NCBI GenBank assembly: GCA_018240695.1
Contig: JAFEFH010000015.1
Coordinates: 1-40,965 of the forward strand
Direction of reading: 5' to 3'
DNA length: 40,965 nt
Source of the DNA: Pseudomonadota bacterium
Lineage (GTDB): Bacteria; Pseudomonadota; Alphaproteobacteria; Reyranellales; Reyranellaceae
The translations under genes and the position numbers were made by a program. Shown one piece after another: positions 1-7,224 of the stretch (its first letter is position 1; the number at the start of each line of letters is the position of its first letter). The notes below the pieces were generated by a model. It was not told the DNA's origin, did no database searches, and saw only the letters and a list, made by a program, of their open reading frames with translations.

Positions 1-99
1 ATCGCCACTCGCTTCGACAAGCTCGCAAGGAACTTCCTTGCCGCTGTCGCTCTCGCTTCAGCACGTCTCTGGATGAGGGCTTATGAGTCCACTACCTAG
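1..99 (+). CDS. IS5-type transposase, C-terminal fragment (cut by window edge)
   Basis: Frame 1 is open from the first base and ends at TAG 97-99, giving 32 residues. They include IATRFDKLARNFLAAV, which matches my memory of the conserved C-terminal end of IS5-family DDE transposases (R-Y/F-D-K-L-A-x-N-F). Only the tail is visible, so it cannot be said whether the rest is intact. Just after the stop lies a 10-bp palindrome (106-115) that overlaps the end of the convergent cupin gene, so the insertion-sequence end would be close to that gene's stop codon. Family assignment is from a short match. The most likely alternative is a decayed copy. Confidence 0.72.
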   Translation: MATRFDKLARNFLAAVALASARLWMRAYESTT

Positions 100-108
100 A
101 CCGGCGGT

Positions 109-462
109 TTAAACCAGCGGAACGTAGTCGTATTCGCCGATGCCCTGCATGATCAGGAAGGTGAGCGACGTCTGGCCGGCGTTGGTGACGAGGTGCGGGC
201 GTCCCGGTGCGGCAACGAACGTTTCGCCGGGCTTCAACCGGACTTCCTGCTTGGGATCCTGGAGGAACAGCTGCATCTCGCCTTCCAGCACATAGAAGGT
301 ATCGGAGATCTTCGTATGCGAGTGCCACGGCACGGTCTGCGTCGGCGACAGTTGCAGCTCGCTGATCCGGAAGCCCGGCCGCTCGGCATGCCGGGCGCGG
401 CGCTCGACCTCGTAGAGATGGCTGGCGTCCTTGACAGCCGCGCGGGTGTTCGATGCTTTCAT
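109..462 (-). CDS. Cupin-domain protein
   Basis: Single-domain cupin of 117 residues. Motif 1 is seen as HSHTKISDTFYVLEGEM (two His, a Glu-like position and the closing Gly) and motif 2 as PGETFVAAPGRPHLVTNAG, so a metal-binding beta-barrel is expected. The ligand or reaction cannot be told from sequence. An in-frame ATG at 534 would overlap the start of the divergent GST, so the internal ATG at 462 (MKASNTR) is preferred; it leaves about 70 nt for divergent promoters. No clear Shine-Dalgarno site precedes either start. The stop lies only 10 nt from the transposase stop at the left edge, so the last codons may have been altered by the insertion, though the C-terminus looks normal for the fold. 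Confidence 0.85.
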   Translation of the reverse strand: MKASNTRAAVKDASHLYEVERRARHAERPGFRISELQLSPTQTVPWHSHTKISDTFYVLEGEMQLFLQDPKQEVRLKPGETFVAAPGRPHLVTNAGQTSLTFLIMQGIGEYDYVPLV

Positions 463-532
463 GGAGGAAGCATAATCCCGGCGCAAATCACCAACAAGGA
501 CAGAGGCGCGCATCGCTGATAGTACAGTCGCC

Positions 533-1153
533 ATGCTTACGATCTATGGTGTCTACCGCTCCCGCGCCTCCCGCAACATCTGGCTCGCCAACGAGTTGGG
601 CGTTCCCTTCAAGCTCGTGCCGATCATCCAGCACTACCGCCTGAAGAAGCCGATCGCGCCGGACGTCGTCCACACCAGGTCGCCCGAATTCCTGAAGGTC
701 AATCCGAACGGCCACGTGCCGTCGATCGACGACGACGGCGTCGTCCTGCACGAGTCGCTGGCGATCAATCTTTACCTCGCCAAGAAGCATGGCGGGCCGC
801 TCGCGCCTGCGAATGTCGCCGAAGACGGTGCGATGTCGATGTGGTCGCTGTGGGCGGTGACCGAGGTCGAGCCGCATTCCCTGTTGCTGGCGACCAAGGG
901 CATCACCGAACCGGAGATCGCGGCCCTGCGCGGCCCCTTCGCGGTGCTCGACAAGGCGCTGGCCAAGGACGGCTATCTTGTCGGTGGCCGGTTCACCGTC
1001 GCCGACATCAATGTCGCGGAAATCGTGCGCTACGCCATGGGCGCGCCGCAACTCTTCGACGCCGCGCCGAACGTCAAGAAGTGGCTCGCCGCCTGTCAGG
1101 CGCGCCTGGCGTTCAAGACAATGTGGGCTGCCCGCGACAAGGAGCCGGCATAG
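533..1153 (+). CDS. Glutathione S-transferase family protein
   Basis: 206 residues, the usual length for a soluble GST. The N-terminal thioredoxin-like half starts MLTIYGVYRSRASRN and carries NPNGHVPSIDDDG (the cis-Pro loop), then LHESLAINLYLAKK, the helix that contacts the glutathione gamma-glutamyl group (E-S). The C-terminal helical half has GRFTVADINVAEI, the N-capping box (S/T-x-x-D) common to GSTs. Expected role is glutathione conjugation or glutathione-dependent reduction/isomerisation in the cytoplasm; the substrate is unknown. It is divergent from the cupin gene and followed by a small membrane-protein gene 22 nt downstream. It is one of four unlike GSTs in this window. Confidence 0.92.
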   Translation: MLTIYGVYRSRASRNIWLANELGVPFKLVPIIQHYRLKKPIAPDVVHTRSPEFLKVNPNGHVPSIDDDGVVLHESLAINLYLAKKHGGPLAPANVAEDGAMSMWSLWAVTEVEPHSLLLATKGITEPEIAALRGPFAVLDKALAKDGYLVGGRFTVADINVAEIVRYAMGAPQLFDAAPNVKKWLAACQARLAFKTMWAARDKEPA

Positions 1154-1175
1154 CCTCAGCCAACGGGAGTCCTTC

Positions 1176-1625
1176 GTGGACCTGGACAAGGACCGGCTGG
1201 CCAAGCTGCTGAGCATGACCGGCAGCGATCACGATGCCGAGGCCCTGGCGGCGATCCGCAAGGCCAACGATCTCCTGCGCGCGCATCGCAAGAGCTGGCC
1301 CGACGTGCTGGGCCTCTCCAAGCCGCCGATCGAGCCGCCGCCCGCTCAACCGAGCACATCCTGGCAAGTGGACCGGCGTCAGCCGCCGCCACAGCAACGG
1401 CCCGGCTACCAGCGCCTGCGCGACTATCGCGACGACTTGCGGCAACAGCCGTTCCTGCCGCGTCTGCTCGGCTTCCCATTCTGGCTGTTCGTCGAATTGC
1501 TGGCGCTCATCCTTCCCAGGAAGCAGCTGAACACGCGTGGCCGCTTCATCGCCATCGTGTTCGCGCTGGGCATGCTGCTGGGAATCGGGGCATGGATCTG
1601 GCTCGGCTACTACCTGCTTCTCTAG
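1176..1625 (+). CDS. Small membrane protein with DUF2786-like N-terminus
   Basis: 149 residues from a GTG start at 1176, chosen because GGGAG sits 7 nt upstream and because the frame further upstream overlaps the GST gene. The N-terminus (DKDRLAKLLSMTGSDHDAEA) resembles the short helical segment shared by many alphaproteobacterial proteins and DUF2786-like domains. A Pro/Gln-rich linker follows (roughly residues 50-75). The C-terminal part has two hydrophobic stretches, LLGFPFWLFVELLALILP and FIAIVFALGMLLGIGAWIWL, predicted to cross the membrane. No catalytic motif is visible and function is unknown. It probably shares a transcript with the preceding GST gene. Confidence 0.75.
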   Translation: MDLDKDRLAKLLSMTGSDHDAEALAAIRKANDLLRAHRKSWPDVLGLSKPPIEPPPAQPSTSWQVDRRQPPPQQRPGYQRLRDYRDDLRQQPFLPRLLGFPFWLFVELLALILPRKQLNTRGRFIAIVFALGMLLGIGAWIWLGYYLLL

Positions 1626-1637
1626 GCGCGGCGGCCC

Positions 1638-2105
1638 TCACGCCGCCAGCACCAGACGATCGACCGAGTGGGCGAAGCCGAAGCTCTCGTAGAAGCGCTT
1701 GGCATCGCGATTGACGTCGCCGACACAGACCTCGACCTGGCTGGCCCGGCGCTGGCGCGACCACTCGACGACAGCGGCGAGCAAGCGCCGACCGATGCGG
1801 CGGCCCCGCTGGTCGGCGCGCACGACGAGATTGTCGACCTCGATCACCTTGTGCATCCCGGCGTCGGGCCGCGGGATGATGCGGGTCATCAGCACGGCAA
1901 CGCCCAGGATGCCGACCTCGCTTTGCGCGACCAGCAAGGTCGTGCCGGGGGTCTGCAACCACGTCATGACCTGCTCCTCGGCGTGCTCGGGGCGGTCCAG
2001 CAGCTCGCACAACGCCTGGCAGTCGCGCGGTCCGGCCATGCGCACGCGAATCGGCGGCGGCAAGGCCACCGGTTGGTTCGGTAGTTCGGCTTCTACGATC
2101 GACAT
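1638..2105 (-). CDS. GNAT-family N-acetyltransferase
   Basis: 155 residues, typical of a single GNAT domain. After an N-terminal strand (IRVRMAGPRDCQAL) the protein has VIEVDNLVVRADQRGRRIG, the acetyl-CoA pyrophosphate-binding motif A (R/Q-x-x-G-x-G/A pattern as R-G-R-R-I-G-R), and ends with RDAKRFYESFGFAHS, the usual motif B helix. It should transfer an acetyl group from acetyl-CoA to an amine. The substrate is unknown. It converges on the membrane-protein gene. Its upstream region on the minus strand holds a terminator hairpin and two copies of a 10-bp palindrome. Confidence 0.9.
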   Translation of the reverse strand: MSIVEAELPNQPVALPPPIRVRMAGPRDCQALCELLDRPEHAEEQVMTWLQTPGTTLLVAQSEVGILGVAVLMTRIIPRPDAGMHKVIEVDNLVVRADQRGRRIGRRLLAAVVEWSRQRRASQVEVCVGDVNRDAKRFYESFGFAHSVDRLVLAA

Positions 2106-2152
2106 CTCAATCCTCCGTCTGCGGTTTCCGCCGCGGCCCGGAAGCCTTGAGT

Positions 2153-2188
2153 CCTAAAACAAAGAAGCCGCCGGGATGCGGCGGCTTC
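2153..2188 (-). terminator. Intrinsic terminator downstream of the DapA-like gene
   Basis: A perfect 9-bp stem (GAAGCCGCC at 2164-2172 with GGCGGCTTC at 2180-2188) encloses a 7-nt loop. Read on the minus strand it is followed by TTTGTTTTAGG, so it is well formed as a terminator for transcripts leaving the DapA-like gene and would insulate the GNAT gene. A shorter T-run on the other side gives weak plus-strand activity at most. Confidence 0.75.
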
Positions 2189-2272
2189 GTTTGGTCATGA
2201 CCCTGCGCGCCGCCTATGTGAGCGACGTAAAATACCAACCCTTCTGGAGCAGGTGCGAGGTCATGACCAAAC
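2189..2272. repeat. Inverted pair of 14-bp sequences, each carrying palindrome GGTCATGACC
   Basis: GTTTGGTCATGACC at 2189-2202 is exactly reverse-complemented at 2259-2272. The inner 10 bp, GGTCATGACC, is itself a perfect palindrome, so the region has two dyads about 70 bp apart (centre to centre). They lie between the DapA-like gene and the GNAT gene and abut the terminator stem. Two spaced identical dyads look like operator sites for a dimeric regulator, but no regulator gene is nearby. A hairpin formed by the two arms is the alternative. Confidence 0.55.
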
Positions 2273-2300
2273 TATAAGGCTCTCTCTGCGATGCTGTCAA

Positions 2301-3242
2301 TCACTCCGCAGCAACAGCCATCGCCTGCGCAAGACCGGGCATGGTGAACCCCAGCTTGTCGAGCTTGGCGATCATCTCCTTGCCCGCCTTCTCCTCGGTC
2401 TCGACCAGCGGCGGACGCACCGGCGTCCACGCCGCGTCCTGCCCGTAGTGCGCGATGCAATACTTCAGGCCCGGGATCATCACGTAGCCCTGCATGACGC
2501 CGCGCACTTCGTTGATCCATGCCTGGAGCTTCTCGCCTTCCGGCGTGCCGTGCTTCTTGTAGGTCTCGGCGATCTTGCCCGGGTTGATATTGGCCGTGGC
2601 GCTGATGCAGCCCGCACCGCCCGCCTTGATGTTCTCCAGCAGCGGCTTCTCGTTACCCGAGAACACGTCGAAGCCGTCCTTGGCGAAGGCGTCGATCATG
2701 CTCTTGGTGTGCGCCCAGTCGTCGGCCGAGTCCTTCATGCCGGCGATCTGCTTCGGATAGGCCTTCATCAGCCGCTCGACCAGCTTGTGCGTGATCGGCA
2801 CGGCCGAGACCGGCGGGATGTGGTAGAGATAGACGCGGAGCTTGTCGTCGCCGACGCGCTGCACGACCTCCGAGAAGAAGCGATACAGCCCCTCTTCCGG
2901 CACGCCCTTGTAATAGAACGGCGGCAGCATCAGCACGCCCGACACGCCGTGCTTCACCGCGTGCTTCGAGACCTTGGCCGCCTCGTTGATCGAGCAGGCG
3001 CCGGTACCCGGCATCATGCGCGCCGTCGGCACGCCCGCGGCCACGACTTTGTCGAGCAGCTCCATGCGCTCGTCGGCCGACATCGAGTTGGCTTCCGAGT
3101 TGGTGCCGAACATGGCGAGACCGCAATCCTGGCTGATCAGCCACTTGCAGTGCGCGATGAAGCGACCGACGTCGGGCGACAGGTCCTTCTTGAACGGGGT
3201 GACGACGGGCGAAAGAACGCCTTTGATCCGCGCTGTGGCCAT
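2301..3242 (-). CDS. DapA-family (dihydrodipicolinate synthase-like) aldolase/dehydratase
   Basis: 313 residues, a (beta/alpha)8 class I lyase of the DapA/NanA/KDG-aldolase family. The Schiff-base lysine is K170 in IAGMKDSADD, and the tyrosine is Y140 in VYLYHIPP. The substrate loop that reads GTTGE in true DapA is GTNSEANS here, and the cell context is catabolic, so a 2-keto-3-deoxy sugar-acid or similar keto-acid lyase is more likely than lysine synthesis. The ATG at 3242 (MATARIKG) is chosen because GGGAG lies about 10 nt upstream and because the longer frame to 3317 would overlap the divergent FAH-family gene. It shares a short divergent region with that gene, suggesting a joint pathway. 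Confidence 0.9.
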   Translation of the reverse strand: MATARIKGVLSPVVTPFKKDLSPDVGRFIAHCKWLISQDCGLAMFGTNSEANSMSADERMELLDKVVAAGVPTARMMPGTGACSINEAAKVSKHAVKHGVSGVLMLPPFYYKGVPEEGLYRFFSEVVQRVGDDKLRVYLYHIPPVSAVPITHKLVERLMKAYPKQIAGMKDSADDWAHTKSMIDAFAKDGFDVFSGNEKPLLENIKAGGAGCISATANINPGKIAETYKKHGTPEGEKLQAWINEVRGVMQGYVMIPGLKYCIAHYGQDAAWTPVRPPLVETEEKAGKEMIAKLDKLGFTMPGLAQAMAVAAE

Positions 3243-3301
3243 GATTTTAATACTCCCGGGAATGGCGCGCCTGTTTTGCAACGAAGTGCCGGAGACGTCC
3301 A

Positions 3302-4429
3302 GTGTCAGCTTCACCAAACGAAATTCTCCCCGAGGACGGCACCGCCGGCACCCTGGTCGGCCGAGTCCGGCGCAAGGAGGGCCCCAGCGTCGTGGCCATC
3401 CGGGCCGAAGGCGTGTTCGACATCACCCAGGCCGCCCCGACGGTGGCCGATCTCTGCAATGCCCCCGATCCGGTGGCGCTGGCCCGCACGGCGGGCGACA
3501 GGATCGGCTCCCTCCAGGAGGTCATGGGCTCCCTGCTCGCCCCCGTCGATCTCCAGGTGCTGAAGGCCGCCGGTGTCACCTTCGCCGTCAGCCTCCTCGA
3601 GCGCCTGATCGAAGAGCACGCCAAGGGCGATCCCGGCCGCGCCGAGCAGGTTCGTGGTGAGCTGAACTCGATCATCGGCGCCGACGTCACCACCATCAAG
3701 CCGGGCTCGGCCGAGGCCGATGCGCTGAAGAAGACCCTGATGGCGCGCGGCGCCTGGTCGCCCTACCTGGAGGTCGGCATCGGACCCTATGCCGAGATCT
3801 TCACCAAGGCGCCGCCGATGGCGGCCGTCGGCTATGGCGCCGAGATCGGCATCCGCTCGGACTCCGACTGGAACAACCCGGAGCCGGAAGTGACGCTGAT
3901 CGTCAGCGCCGCCGGCAAGATCGTGGGCGCAACGCTCGGCAACGACGTGAACCTGCGCGACCTCGAAGGCCGCAGCGCGCTTTTGCTCGGCATCGCCAAG
4001 GACAACAACGCCTCCTGCTCGATCGGCCCGTTCGTGCGCCTGTTCGACAAGACCTTCACACTCGACGATGTGCGCCAGGCGAAGGTCGATCTCGAGGTCA
4101 CCGGCCCCGACCAGTTCCGCCTGCGCGGCTCGAGCGACCTGTCGAAGATCAGCCGCGATCCGCTCGAGCTGGTCGCCGCCGCGATGGGCAAGACGCACCA
4201 ATATCCCGATGGCATGGCGCTGATGACCGGCACGCTGTTCGCGCCGACCGAGCAGCGCACGCCGGGCGGCCACGGCTTCACGCACATGGTGGGCGATCTC
4301 GTCTCGATCCGCTCGCCCAAGCTCGGCACCCTCACCAACAAGGTCAATCACTGCGAGAAGATCGCGCCGTGGACCTTCGGTGTCTCGGCCTTGATGCGCA
4401 ATCTCGCCGGCCGGGGCCTGCTCAAGTGA
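3302..4429 (+). CDS. Fumarylacetoacetate-hydrolase family protein, probable 2-keto-3-deoxy-acid dehydratase type
   Basis: 375 residues from GTG 3302, with GGAG 8 nt upstream. The C-terminal two thirds have FAH-fold features: EVGIGPYAEIFTKAPPM, GAEIGIRSDSDWNNPEPEVTLIV (the metal-ligand Glu region, E-x-E) and GNDVNLRDLEGRS. The length and the order of these blocks resemble the longer FAH subgroup that includes 2-keto-3-deoxy-pentonate dehydratases (XylX/KdaD type) rather than the shorter catechol-pathway hydrolases; that subgroup call is from memory. The divergent DapA-like lyase is consistent with sugar-acid or keto-acid breakdown. The stop codon overlaps the GTG start of the amidase gene, so the two are translationally coupled. 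Confidence 0.82.
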   Translation: MSASPNEILPEDGTAGTLVGRVRRKEGPSVVAIRAEGVFDITQAAPTVADLCNAPDPVALARTAGDRIGSLQEVMGSLLAPVDLQVLKAAGVTFAVSLLERLIEEHAKGDPGRAEQVRGELNSIIGADVTTIKPGSAEADALKKTLMARGAWSPYLEVGIGPYAEIFTKAPPMAAVGYGAEIGIRSDSDWNNPEPEVTLIVSAAGKIVGATLGNDVNLRDLEGRSALLLGIAKDNNASCSIGPFVRLFDKTFTLDDVRQAKVDLEVTGPDQFRLRGSSDLSKISRDPLELVAAAMGKTHQYPDGMALMTGTLFAPTEQRTPGGHGFTHMVGDLVSIRSPKLGTLTNKVNHCEKIAPWTFGVSALMRNLAGRGLLK

Positions 4430-5850
4430 GCGACGAACTCTGTTTCCTGTCCGCCGCCACGCTGCGCGACAAGATCAGCAAGAAGGAAGTCTCGCCGGTC
4501 GAGGTGATGTCGGCGGTGCTGGCGCGCGCCGAGCGGCTCCAGCCGGTCCTCAACTGCTTCATCACACTCGTCCCCGAGATGGCGATAGACGGCGCGCGCC
4601 GCGCCGAAGAGGCCGTCATGAAGGGTGAGACGCTGGGCCTGCTGCACGGCATCCCGTTTGCCGCCAAGGACCTCGTGAACACGTCTGGCGTGCGCACGAC
4701 CTTCGGCTCGCTGCACCACGATGACAACGTGCCGAAGGAAGACGCCGTCTCTGCCGCGCGCATGAAGGCAGCGGGCGCCATTCTCTTCGGCAAGACCACG
4801 ACACCGGAGTTCGGCCACAAGGCGCTGACCGACGCGCCGCTGTTCGGCCGCACGCGCAACGCCTGGAGCGCCAATCACACCTCGGGCGGCTCGAGCGGCG
4901 GCGCCGCGGTCGCGGTGGCGGCCGGCATCGGCCCAATCGGCATCGCCACCGACGGTGGCGGCTCGACCCGCATCCCCGCCTCGGCCAACGGCATGGTCGG
5001 CCTGAAGCAGAGCAACGGCGTCATCCCGCACAGCCAGGTCGCCGATGCGTTCGGCAACTACACCTATGTCACGCCGATGACGCGCGACGTGATGGACACG
5101 GCGCTGATGCTGCAAGCGATGGCGGGGCCGCACCCGTCCGACCCATGGTCGATCGGCACCGTGCCGCAGGACTATGTCGGCGCCGCGCGCGCCGAGGGCG
5201 ACCTCAAGGGCCGGCGCATCCTCTACAGCGCCACGCTCGGCAACCGCATGGTCGCCAAGGAGGTCCGTGCCGCCTTCGAGCGCGCGCTCGGCAAGCTGCG
5301 CGAGCTCGGCGCCGAGCTGGTCGAGCTCACCGAGACACTGCCCGACATGGAACCGATCTGGAAGGTGATCAACCACACCACGTGGCGGGCGCGCTTCGAC
5401 GAGCTGATCCGACGCGAAGACAACCGCGTCTCGCCCTCGCTGGTGCGGCAAGTGGCGATGGCCGAGTCGTGGACCGGCGCGGACTACCAGCGCGCGATGT
5501 TCCAGCGCACCGATCTCTTCCGCACCATGCAGCGCCTGTTCGAGGAGTTCGACTATCTGGTGACACCGACCCTGTCGCGTACCGCCTTGCCGATCGATCA
5601 GGACCTGTTCGAGCCGATCGCCATCGACGGCGTCGAGATCGGCGAGCTGCGCCGCAACTGGTTCCCCTACACGATGCCCTTCAACATCACGGGCCACCCT
5701 GCCCTCACCTTGTGCAACGGCTACGACGCCGCGAGCCTGCCGATCGGCCTGCACATTGTCGGCCGCTTCCGCGACGAGGCTTCGGTGCTGCGCGCCGCGG
5801 CACTCTACGAAGCAAGCGAGAGCTGGCTCGACCGCCGGCCGTCCCTTTGA
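4426..5850 (+). CDS. Amidase-signature family hydrolase
   Basis: 474 residues from GTG 4426, which overlaps the previous stop as GTGA. The Ser-cisSer-Lys triad is complete: K81 (HGIPFAAKDLV), cis-Ser S156 in the TSGGSSGG motif, and nucleophile S180 in ATDGGGSTRIPAS. It should hydrolyse a carboxamide to acid and ammonia in the cytoplasm. The longer in-frame ATG at 4369 lies inside the FAH-family gene and is rejected. No GatB or GatC partner is nearby and the C-terminal part differs from GatA, so a catabolic amidase is expected. The substrate is unknown; coupling to the FAH-family gene suggests an amide that feeds the same keto-acid route. Confidence 0.92.
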   Translation: MSDELCFLSAATLRDKISKKEVSPVEVMSAVLARAERLQPVLNCFITLVPEMAIDGARRAEEAVMKGETLGLLHGIPFAAKDLVNTSGVRTTFGSLHHDDNVPKEDAVSAARMKAAGAILFGKTTTPEFGHKALTDAPLFGRTRNAWSANHTSGGSSGGAAVAVAAGIGPIGIATDGGGSTRIPASANGMVGLKQSNGVIPHSQVADAFGNYTYVTPMTRDVMDTALMLQAMAGPHPSDPWSIGTVPQDYVGAARAEGDLKGRRILYSATLGNRMVAKEVRAAFERALGKLRELGAELVELTETLPDMEPIWKVINHTTWRARFDELIRREDNRVSPSLVRQVAMAESWTGADYQRAMFQRTDLFRTMQRLFEEFDYLVTPTLSRTALPIDQDLFEPIAIDGVEIGELRRNWFPYTMPFNITGHPALTLCNGYDAASLPIGLHIVGRFRDEASVLRAAALYEASESWLDRRPSL

Positions 5851-6545
5851 AGCGTCCGCCTCCCCTCACCGCCGCGCAGATCCAGGCGCGCGTGCTGCAT
5901 CGCGACGGGCTGATCCTGGTGATCGACAAGCCCGCGGGCCTCGCCGTGCATGCCGGCCCCAGCAAGGCGCCGAACCTCGAGGAGTGCTTCGACAACCTGC
6001 GCTACGGCCTGCCGCGGCCGCCGTCGCTCGCCCATCGGCTCGATGCCGACACCTCGGGCGTGCTGGTGCTCGGCCGGCACCCCAAGGCGCTGGCCAAGCT
6101 CGGCCGGCTGTTCTCCGGCCGCGACACCGAGAAGACCTATTGGGCGGTCGTCGAGGGCGCGCCGCCGGCCGACGAAGGGGTCTTCGACTTCCCGTTGCTC
6201 AAGCTCAACACCAGGGCCGGCTGGTCGGTGAAGGTCTCCGACAAGGGCCAGGCCTCGCTCACCCGCTACAAGGTGCTGGGGCGCGCGCCCGGCATGACGT
6301 GGCTCGAGTTGAAGCCCGCGACCGGCCGCACGCACCAGATCCGTGTGCACTGCGCCCATGCCGGCTGTCCCGTGATCGGCGACCGGCTCTACGGCAAACA
6401 GGCGGCCGGCCAGCAGCTCCATCTCCAGAGCCACGCCATCGTCCTGCCGCTGTCGAAGACCAAGCCCGCGATCTCGGTGACGGCGCCGCCGCCGGCACAC
6501 ATGCTCGACGCGCTGAAAGCCTGCGGCTTCAATCCCGCGACTTGA
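5847..6545 (+). CDS. RluA-family RNA pseudouridine synthase
   Basis: 232 residues. The catalytic motif is LAHRLDADTSGVLVLGR with Asp66 as the catalytic residue. Other family landmarks are LVIDKPAGLAVHAG near the N-terminus and ATGRTHQIRVHCAHAGCPVIGD near the C-terminus. No S4 RNA-binding domain precedes the catalytic domain, so it is a short form such as those acting on tRNA or 23S rRNA. The start is TTG 5847, overlapping the amidase stop as TTGA; no upstream ATG/GTG fits without deep overlap. Its function is unrelated to the two genes before it, so the coupling may be positional only. Its last 17 nt overlap the convergent GNAT-like gene. Confidence 0.9.
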   Translation: MKRPPPLTAAQIQARVLHRDGLILVIDKPAGLAVHAGPSKAPNLEECFDNLRYGLPRPPSLAHRLDADTSGVLVLGRHPKALAKLGRLFSGRDTEKTYWAVVEGAPPADEGVFDFPLLKLNTRAGWSVKVSDKGQASLTRYKVLGRAPGMTWLELKPATGRTHQIRVHCAHAGCPVIGDRLYGKQAAGQQLHLQSHAIVLPLSKTKPAISVTAPPPAHMLDALKACGFNPAT

Positions 6546-7224
6546 CCCAGATGCGCAGCGGGTCGCCCAGGTCGAAGCCTGCCTGCCGCGCGGCCTTCAG
6601 CTCGTCGCCCGACTCGTAGCCGACCAGCGGCAATTGCGGAAACGTGCTGGCCGCCAGCATCGCGAGGTCGCGCCAGACCGCCGGCGCCTCGTCGGCGTCG
6701 GCCGAGACGTTGGAGATGCCGACCATGCCGTCGGAACGATAGAGCGTGCCGCCGGCCACGACCTTGCCGTCGCGGCGGCCCGAGAACATCGCGAAGTTCT
6801 CGTCGCTGAACAGCGAGGCCGGAAAGGCATCGCCGCCCGGCTTGGCGCGTTCCCAAGACAGGCCGGACACCGCCACCTGCGCGCGGTTCCATCCGGGGCC
6901 GGCCTTGGTCTCCGGCAGACGAATCCAGTTCGCCTCGAACAGCACATCGAAGCCCAGCCGTGCGATGTCGAGCGTCTTGAAGCTGTCCTTGACCGCCCAG
7001 CGACCCGGCAGGTTCGACTTCAGAAGCATCCGCACGATCTGCCGCTGCTCGTCGATGTCGGCCTCGCCCGTCGTCAGCGTCACGACGTTGGGATAGAAGC
7101 GCGGCACCGGCTCGGCATTGACCCAGGTGTGGACCAAAAACCGCCCCACCGTGCCGTGTGCGAAGCACACGGCATTGCACCAACGCGCGTTGTTGAGCGC
7201 GGCGGGGAGGGTCCAGTCCTTCAG
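6529..7224 (-). CDS. GNAT-like acetyltransferase with apparent CTG start, coupled to ABC permease
   Basis: 231 residues if started at CTG 7224. The reading frame is open far upstream but holds no ATG, GTG or TTG near the permease end. GAGGAAG lies 7 nt before the CTG, and the CTG overlaps the permease stop as CTGA. The N-terminus [20 protein letters not shown] has a look I associate with a GNAT-like family, so starting at the downstream GTG (7170) would cut conserved residues. The C-terminal half, with GGTLYRSDGMVGISNVSADA and GYESGDELKAARQAGF, fits the GNAT fold (beta4-alpha3 and the final helix-strand). Substrate unknown. It is the last gene of the NEW3/ABC unit. A frameshift or sequencing error at the junction is the alternative explanation of the missing start. 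Confidence 0.75.
   Translation of the reverse strand: MKDWTLPAALNNARWCNAVCFAHGTVGRFLVHTWVNAEPVPRFYPNVVTLTTGEADIDEQRQIVRMLLKSNLPGRWAVKDSFKTLDIARLGFDVLFEANWIRLPETKAGPGWNRAQVAVSGLSWERAKPGGDAFPASLFSDENFAMFSGRRDGKVVAGGTLYRSDGMVGISNVSADADEAPAVWRDLAMLAASTFPQLPLVGYESGDELKAARQAGFDLGDPLRIWVKSRD

Noticed and set aside
463..534. Upstream ATG of the cupin gene
   Set aside because: It overlaps the divergent GST start by two bases and leaves no promoter space; the downstream ATG at 462 gives a normal cupin.
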